Positions 12,380-16,414 of a stretch of DNA of 16,414 bases are shown in pieces. This DNA comes from Chloroflexota bacterium (GTDB lineage: Bacteria > Chloroflexota > Anaerolineae > B4-G1): NCBI GenBank assembly GCA_011046405.1, contig DSAR01000437.1:1-16414 (forward strand), read 5' to 3'. Position 1 is the first letter of the stretch; the number at the start of each line of letters is the position of its first letter. The position numbers and the translations under genes were made by a program. Under the pieces are notes generated by a model that worked only from the letters and a program-made list of their open reading frames with translations, searched no databases and was not told the origin of the DNA.

Positions 12380-13639
12380 TCATGACTCCTTGAAACGCCC
12401 CAGAACCAGGCAGGCGTTCTGTCCGCCCAGGCCAAAAGAGTTCGAAAGGGTGACGTTCACGTCGACTTTCCGCGCTCCGCCAGGCACGTAATCCAGATCG
12501 CACTCGGGATCCGGCGTCTCCAGATTGATCGTCGGGTGGACGATGTCCTGCTCGATCGACAGCACACAGACAGCGGCCTCGATCGCGCCGGCGCCGCCCA
12601 TCGGGTGTCCGATCATCGACTTGGTGGAGTTGATGGGGACGTTGTGGGCATGCTCGCCAAATACTCGCTTTATGGCCTTCGTTTCGATCGGATCGCTGAT
12701 CGGGGTGCTGCTTCCGTGGGCGTTGATGTAATCCACAGCCTCGGGAGGGATTCCCGCATCCTCAAGGGCCCAGGTCATGGCCCGGGTGGCGCCCATCCCA
12801 TCGGGATCCGGCTGTGCCACGTGGAAAGCGTCGGAGGAAGAGGCATGACCCAGGATCTCGGCTCGAATCCTCGCTCCCCGGGCCCGGGCGTGTTCCAAGG
12901 ACTCTATGATGAAGACCGCGCATCCCTCGCTATACACAAAACCATCTCGGTCTACGTCGAAGGGACGGCTCGCCTTGTCCGGCTCGTCATTGCGCGTGGA
13001 GAGCGCCCGCATAGCACAGAAACCGGCGATAGGGGCAAAGTGAATCAGCGCTTCCACCCCGCCGCAGATCACCACGTCAGCTACCCCACGCCGGATAAAC
13101 TCGGCCGCCTCGCCAAGGGATTGGGTCCCGGTGGCACAGGCTGACACCACTGTACTGATCGGCCCCCTGGCCCCAGACCAGTTGCTCACGTGGTGGGATG
13201 GCATATTGACCAACAGGCCTGGCACGAGAAAGGGGTTGATGCGCGCGTAACCCTTTTCGCGATACGTATCCACCGCCTCGATGGCTTGTTCGAAGCCTCC
13301 CACCCCACAGCCGATCAACACCCCGGTCCGCTCTTCGTTTTCCAAAGGCAAACCCAATCCCGCATCGGCCAACGCCCTTTGCGCCGTCGCGACCGCGACC
13401 TGGGAACAGCGGGACATCCGCCGGGCTTCCTTGAAGTCGATGTACGCCCGCGGATCGAATCCCTTGATTTCTCCGGCGATGTGCACCGGCAGGTCTGAGG
13501 TATCAAACTGGGTGATCTGGCCGATGCCCGATTGCCCCGCCAATAGCCCTCGCCAGGTCTCTTCCATGGTCAGTCCCAAGGGCGTTATCGCGTCCAAACC
13601 GGTGACGACGACGCGTCTCTGTTCGTAAGTCTTTTTCAT
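12380..13639 (-). CDS. fabF: Beta-ketoacyl-ACP synthase II
   Basis: A 419-residue condensing enzyme that elongates acyl-ACP with malonyl-ACP in fatty-acid synthesis. The Cys-His-His triad is complete: Cys168 in VVSACATGTQ, His308 in NAHGSSTP, His345 in KSMIGHPMGG, with Lys340. The C-terminal glycine loop reads SNSFGLGGQNA (399-409), with Leu where many FabF have Phe. Length is standard. The ATG at 13637-13639 has AAGGAG (13645-13650) 5 bases upstream, placed across the end of plsX, whose stop is 2 bp away; the downstream NERD-like gene is 1 bp away. The three genes are therefore translationally coupled. Confidence 0.97.
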   Translation of the reverse strand: MKKTYEQRRVVVTGLDAITPLGLTMEETWRGLLAGQSGIGQITQFDTSDLPVHIAGEIKGFDPRAYIDFKEARRMSRCSQVAVATAQRALADAGLGLPLENEERTGVLIGCGVGGFEQAIEAVDTYREKGYARINPFLVPGLLVNMPSHHVSNWSGARGPISTVVSACATGTQSLGEAAEFIRRGVADVVICGGVEALIHFAPIAGFCAMRALSTRNDEPDKASRPFDVDRDGFVYSEGCAVFIIESLEHARARGARIRAEILGHASSSDAFHVAQPDPDGMGATRAMTWALEDAGIPPEAVDYINAHGSSTPISDPIETKAIKRVFGEHAHNVPINSTKSMIGHPMGGAGAIEAAVCVLSIEQDIVHPTINLETPDPECDLDYVPGGARKVDVNVTLSNSFGLGGQNACLVLGRFKES

Positions 13640-13641
13640 CT

Positions 13642-14643
13642 CTACTCCTTTGATATATCAGCGAGCCCATCCCGTATCGTATTCACCACATCGCCCTGGA
13701 CAGCGTTCCGGGCCTGTCCGATGGCGCTCTTTATCCCCAGGGCATTGGTGCGCCCGTGTGCGATGATCACGACGCCGTCGACGCCGAGCAGCGGCCCACC
13801 GCCAACCTCAAACGGATCGATGCGTCGCGCCACACGGCCAAAGGCGGGTTTTGCCAGTAAGCCGCCTATAGCCGTCACCGGACTGGCCTTGATCTCGTCG
13901 AGAATGAGACCTGAAAGCATCTTGGCCGTGGCCTCCATCGTTTTGATGAACACGTTGCCGCTGAATCCATCGGCGATTAGCACGTCGGCCTGCCCGGCGA
14001 CGATCTCCTTGGGCTCCATATTGCCGATGAAGTTCAAGGGTGCGGTATCGAGCAGCTTATAGGTCTCTTTCAATAGGCTATTTCCCTTGCTGGGCTCCTC
14101 TCCATTGGAGAGCAGGGCCACGCGGGGATTAGCACATCCCAGCACCGCCCGCGCATAGACGTCGCCCATCATCGCAAATTGGAGCAGAAACTCCGGCCGG
14201 CATTCGACGTTGGCGCCGATATCGAGAGCGATGAAGCGACCGGCAGGCAGCGGGATGACGATGGCCAGCGCCGGCCGCTTGATGCCCTGGATGCGTCGCA
14301 GCGTGTGCAGCGTCGCCACTGTCAAGACCCCGCCTGTGTTCCCGGCGCTCACGAAGGCGTCAGCTTCGCCGTTCTTGACCAGGTTCATTCCCACGTGCAT
14401 CGAAGAGTTTTTCTTCTCGCGTGCGGCCCATGCTGGATCGTCGTCCATCTCGATGACGTCGGCAGCGTGGACGACGTTCAGGTTGAGCCCCTCCAAATCA
14501 AAGCGTGAGAGTTCTTCCCGTATGAGCGGTTCTCGTCCAACGAGGATGATCTCGTCGCGCCATTCTCGCGCTGCCTGCACGGCGCCAGCCACGTCTGGCG
14601 TGGGGTAATTGTCAGATCCCATCGCGTCCAGAACAATTTTCAT
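13642..14643 (-). CDS. plsX: Phosphate acyltransferase PlsX
   Basis: A 333-residue enzyme that makes acyl-phosphate from acyl-ACP, the first step of the PlsX/PlsY route to phosphatidic acid. Family motifs: MKIVLDAMGSDNYP at the start, SAGNTGG (99-105), LDIGANVECRP (140-150), LSNGEEPSKGN (178-188) and ADGFSGNVFIK (224-234). I start at ATG 14641-14643, the usual family start; a GTG one codon upstream is equally compatible with AGGAG at 14653-14657. It is 46 bp downstream of yjbQ and 2 bp upstream of fabF. PlsX acts at the membrane surface and uses ACP from gene 6986-7231. No fabD, fabG or fabH is nearby. Confidence 0.97.
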   Translation of the reverse strand: MKIVLDAMGSDNYPTPDVAGAVQAAREWRDEIILVGREPLIREELSRFDLEGLNLNVVHAADVIEMDDDPAWAAREKKNSSMHVGMNLVKNGEADAFVSAGNTGGVLTVATLHTLRRIQGIKRPALAIVIPLPAGRFIALDIGANVECRPEFLLQFAMMGDVYARAVLGCANPRVALLSNGEEPSKGNSLLKETYKLLDTAPLNFIGNMEPKEIVAGQADVLIADGFSGNVFIKTMEATAKMLSGLILDEIKASPVTAIGGLLAKPAFGRVARRIDPFEVGGGPLLGVDGVVIIAHGRTNALGIKSAIGQARNAVQGDVVNTIRDGLADISKE

Positions 14644-14692
14644 CACTCACGTCTCCTGGGGTTCCGCTTCATAACCCGGTATGAGCCATCCA

Positions 14693-15112
14693 TTACTCGC
14701 CGATGATTTTTACCAGTACACGCTTCCGGCGGCGTCCATCGAACTCGCCATAGAAAATCTGTTCCCAGGGCCCAAAGTCCAACCGGCCATCGGTGATCGC
14801 CACCAAGACCTCGCGACCCATCACCTGGCGTTTCAGGTGGGCGTCACCGTTGTCCTCGCCGGTCCGATTGTGTCGATAACGGCTGATCGGTTCGTGTGGA
14901 GCCAGTTCCTCCAACCAATCGTCGTAATCTTGATGGAGGCCCGGTTCGTCGTCGTTGATGAAGACCGACGCTGTGATGTGCATGGCATTGACCAGGACCA
15001 ATCCCTCTCGAATGCCGCTCTCGCGCACGCACGCCGCTACCTCGGGCGTGATGTTGATGAACGCTCGCCGCGTGGGGACGTCGAAATACAGTTCCTTTCG
15101 ATAACTCTCCAT
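14693..15112 (-). CDS. yjbQ: YjbQ / UPF0047 family protein
   Basis: A 139-residue protein of the YjbQ (UPF0047) family. Signature residues are NAMHITASVFINDDEPGL (42-59; His45, Asp54, Asp55, Glu56), then SRYRHNRTGEDNGDAHLKRQ (77-96; His81, Glu86, Asp87, His92) and VMGREVLVAI. The family forms trimers with a metal-binding pocket; some members show weak thiamine-phosphate synthase activity, but the physiological role is unsettled. The ATG at 15110-15112 follows a GGGAGG-type site (15117-15126). It is 22 bp after the recombinase-like gene and 49 bp before plsX, so it is within the lipid operon; whether it serves lipid synthesis is unknown. Confidence 0.93.
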   Translation of the reverse strand: MESYRKELYFDVPTRRAFINITPEVAACVRESGIREGLVLVNAMHITASVFINDDEPGLHQDYDDWLEELAPHEPISRYRHNRTGEDNGDAHLKRQVMGREVLVAITDGRLDFGPWEQIFYGEFDGRRRKRVLVKIIGE

Positions 15113-15134
15113 ACAATTCCCTCCCTCTAACCTC

Positions 15135-16109
15135 CTAAGACAAATTAGCCAGTTTCCCGAGCTTCTGTTTTACCCCTCGCCAGGTAACCTTGGAGATCCC
15201 CAATTTCTGACGCAATTCAACGGCTTTCATACCGGCTTTGTAATCGCGCAACGCGCAGGTCCAACGCAGCATTTCGAACGAAATGCCGTTGGGTAATTCA
15301 GCCTGTTCAGCTACCCCATCTAACACGTACTCCAGGTTACGCGGGGTACAGGGAAATAGTTTCTCCTTGGGCTGATATTGCTCGCGGTACTCGCGCAATA
15401 CGTCTGTCCACCAGCCTGGCAGGATCAACTTTCGCTCCTTGTGACGGCGCCGGGGATTGGCATAACGAATCCATACGATGGGCTGAGCGGGATCCTGCAG
15501 ATCCAGGTGATTGAGCACGATGTTGGCGCATTCTCCCTTCTTGATCCCGGTGTGGAGCAAGAGCGTAAAAAGTAAATGGGGACGTGCATCCGGTTTCTCG
15601 GCCTCTCGCATTCCCTCGGTCACCTCCAACGCTCGCTCGATTTCTGCGTCAGAGAGAATCGTGGACAATGGTGTGATCACCGGTTTGTGCACCACCGCGG
15701 CCGATGGATCCTTGGACAGCACCTCTGCTTCGTCCAGCCAACCAAAAAAGACCTTGAGGGTGGTCACACGCCGGGCCAGCGACTTGGGATTGCATGGCGC
15801 GTTACGCTCGCCCACCAACCATTTCGTGAAGCGATTGAGATCGTCGGTCGAGATCGAACCGATAGCTGTCCCCACACCCAAGAACTCCATCAGGATATTG
15901 AGGTCTGAGAGGAAGGCCTTGACGGTATGCTCCGAAAATCCCTCCTGTGCCATGTAGACCTCGAAACCGCCTATCGCGGTGCGCAATGACGAATTCGCGC
16001 TTAGCTGTGGCGGAAATACTGACGAGGACGTCTCTTCTGGCTCTCCCTGGTCGCTAACGTCCGAATCGGTTCCAGGCGTTCGCTCTTTTTCAGCCTTCTT
16101 TTCATCCAT
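15135..16109 (-). CDS. Tyrosine-recombinase-like protein lacking catalytic residues
   Basis: A 324-residue protein with a polar N-terminal tail (1-40), a SAM-like core-binding domain (about 43-140; YMAQEGFSEHTVKAFLSDLN) and a tyrosine-recombinase-like C-terminal domain (about 150-324). Active-site positions are mostly lost: the first Arg of 'HTGLRxxE' is Lys190 in HTGIKKGE; the His of HxLR is Glu279 (Arg282 is kept); the His of 'LGH' is Ile305; no Tyr stands where the nucleophile should be. The beta-hairpin lysine may remain (KERKLIL, 224-230). It therefore probably binds DNA without cutting it. I start at ATG 16107-16109 because GGGAGG (16114-16119) precedes it; the longer open frame crosses the promoter. 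It is the first gene of the lipid operon, which suggests a regulator; this is inference. Confidence 0.85.
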   Translation of the reverse strand: MDEKKAEKERTPGTDSDVSDQGEPEETSSSVFPPQLSANSSLRTAIGGFEVYMAQEGFSEHTVKAFLSDLNILMEFLGVGTAIGSISTDDLNRFTKWLVGERNAPCNPKSLARRVTTLKVFFGWLDEAEVLSKDPSAAVVHKPVITPLSTILSDAEIERALEVTEGMREAEKPDARPHLLFTLLLHTGIKKGECANIVLNHLDLQDPAQPIVWIRYANPRRRHKERKLILPGWWTDVLREYREQYQPKEKLFPCTPRNLEYVLDGVAEQAELPNGISFEMLRWTCALRDYKAGMKAVELRQKLGISKVTWRGVKQKLGKLANLS

Positions 16110-16249
16110 AATTCCTCCCTTGTACCCGCTCGAAAATAACCATCTCCTCTTTCTGCCCCCCGTGAGTGGAGGGAGCGGCGTTTCGCCGGGAGAAGGGTTT
16201 GACCTTGATAACGGCGCGAGTGTTTTCGTGTAGAAGTCACACCGAATGT

Positions 16250-16277
16250 ATTCTACCTGAAGAAAATAGGCTGTCAA
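16250..16277 (-). promoter_or_regulatory. Promoter of the lipid operon
   Basis: On the minus strand TTGACA (16272-16277), a 16-base spacer and TAGAAT (16250-16255). Start expected near 16243, leaving a leader of about 130 nucleotides. Hexamers and spacing are identical to the ACP promoter at 6769-6796. No other comparable promoter is visible between the five genes, so they are likely one transcript. Confidence 0.7.
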
Positions 16278-16414
16278 ATCTGGCGACGATGGGGAAAACG
16301 AAGCAAATCCAAGGGGGTTTAAACGCACGAGGTTGCTCGCTGTGCGGTTTATCACGCGCATCAACCCCGGCTTCGTTTTCCTTGAGTTCACCTGCGAGCG
16401 TTCTGAGCCTTTGG
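16278..16414. other. Upstream spacer with long imperfect hairpin
   Basis: No gene is seen. Around 16315-16367 an imperfect hairpin forms from GGGGGTT with AACCCC and AAACGCAC with GTGCGGTTT. Its loop holds TTGCTCGCTGTGC (16333-16345), the same 13 bases as the loop region of structured repeats A and B, so it may be a distant or partial relative. Confidence 0.4.

Noticed and set aside
12536..13144. Plus-strand open frame of 202 codons opposite fabF
   Set aside because: fabF has a complete triad and correct length; the opposite frame has no recognisable domain.
16110..16391. N-terminal extension of the recombinase-like reading frame
   Set aside because: It runs through the TTGACA/TAGAAT promoter, and a GGGAGG site with ATG at 16109 marks the likely start.

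Overview
The window looks like a chromosomal segment of a member of the Chloroflexota (Anaerolineae/Caldilineae-like). This is an inference from the gene mix: a type 2 (FMN) isopentenyl diphosphate isomerase, a DUF4332 helix-hairpin-helix protein, an SPFH/virion-core-like protein with a dedicated partner, a secreted protein with BACON-like repeats and a hydrophobic C-terminal tail, and many short interspersed palindromic repeats. No rRNA, tRNA, CRISPR array or intact transposase was found.

Layout. 1-424: gene-free, repeat-rich, opening in a truncated copy of a small inverted-repeat element. 425-2741: a minus-strand run of four small genes (DUF2267-like helical protein, DUF4332 protein, degenerate DAK2-like protein, LysM coiled-coil protein) without signal peptides. 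2742-3583: a decayed IS transposase remnant. 3584-6390: minus-strand isoprenoid genes (type 2 IPP isomerase, DUF116 cysteine-rich protein, short-chain polyprenyl diphosphate synthase). 6391-6985: a 595-bp divergent control region with back-to-back promoters and three structured repeats. 6986-7231: plus-strand acyl carrier protein with a terminator. 7420-7622: a cysteine-rich DUF6485 protein. 7940-9769: a secreted clan-A glycosidase-like protein. 10001-11594: a two-gene unit of an unknown protein and an SPFH protein, ending in a strong bidirectional terminator. 11680-16109: a compact five-gene minus-strand lipid operon (catalytically dead tyrosine-recombinase-like protein, YjbQ, PlsX, FabF, NERD-like membrane protein) behind a near-consensus promoter.

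How the parts work together. PlsX, FabF and ACP are core parts of fatty-acid and phospholipid synthesis; IPP isomerase and the prenyl synthase make prenyl diphosphates. ACP and the lipid operon have the same promoter form (TTGACA, 16 bp, TAGAAT). ACP and the isomerase are transcribed away from each other from overlapping control DNA, so membrane-lipid and isoprenoid genes may be jointly tuned.

The most unusual content is the repeats. At least three families are present. Two are MITE-like, with terminal inverted repeats and 8-bp target duplications still visible. The third is a structured family closed by a CCTAAC...GTTAGG stem. It has five copies, a compensatory substitution in one of them, and four copies sit in 5' leaders with the 3' arm of the stem at or just before the Shine-Dalgarno site.
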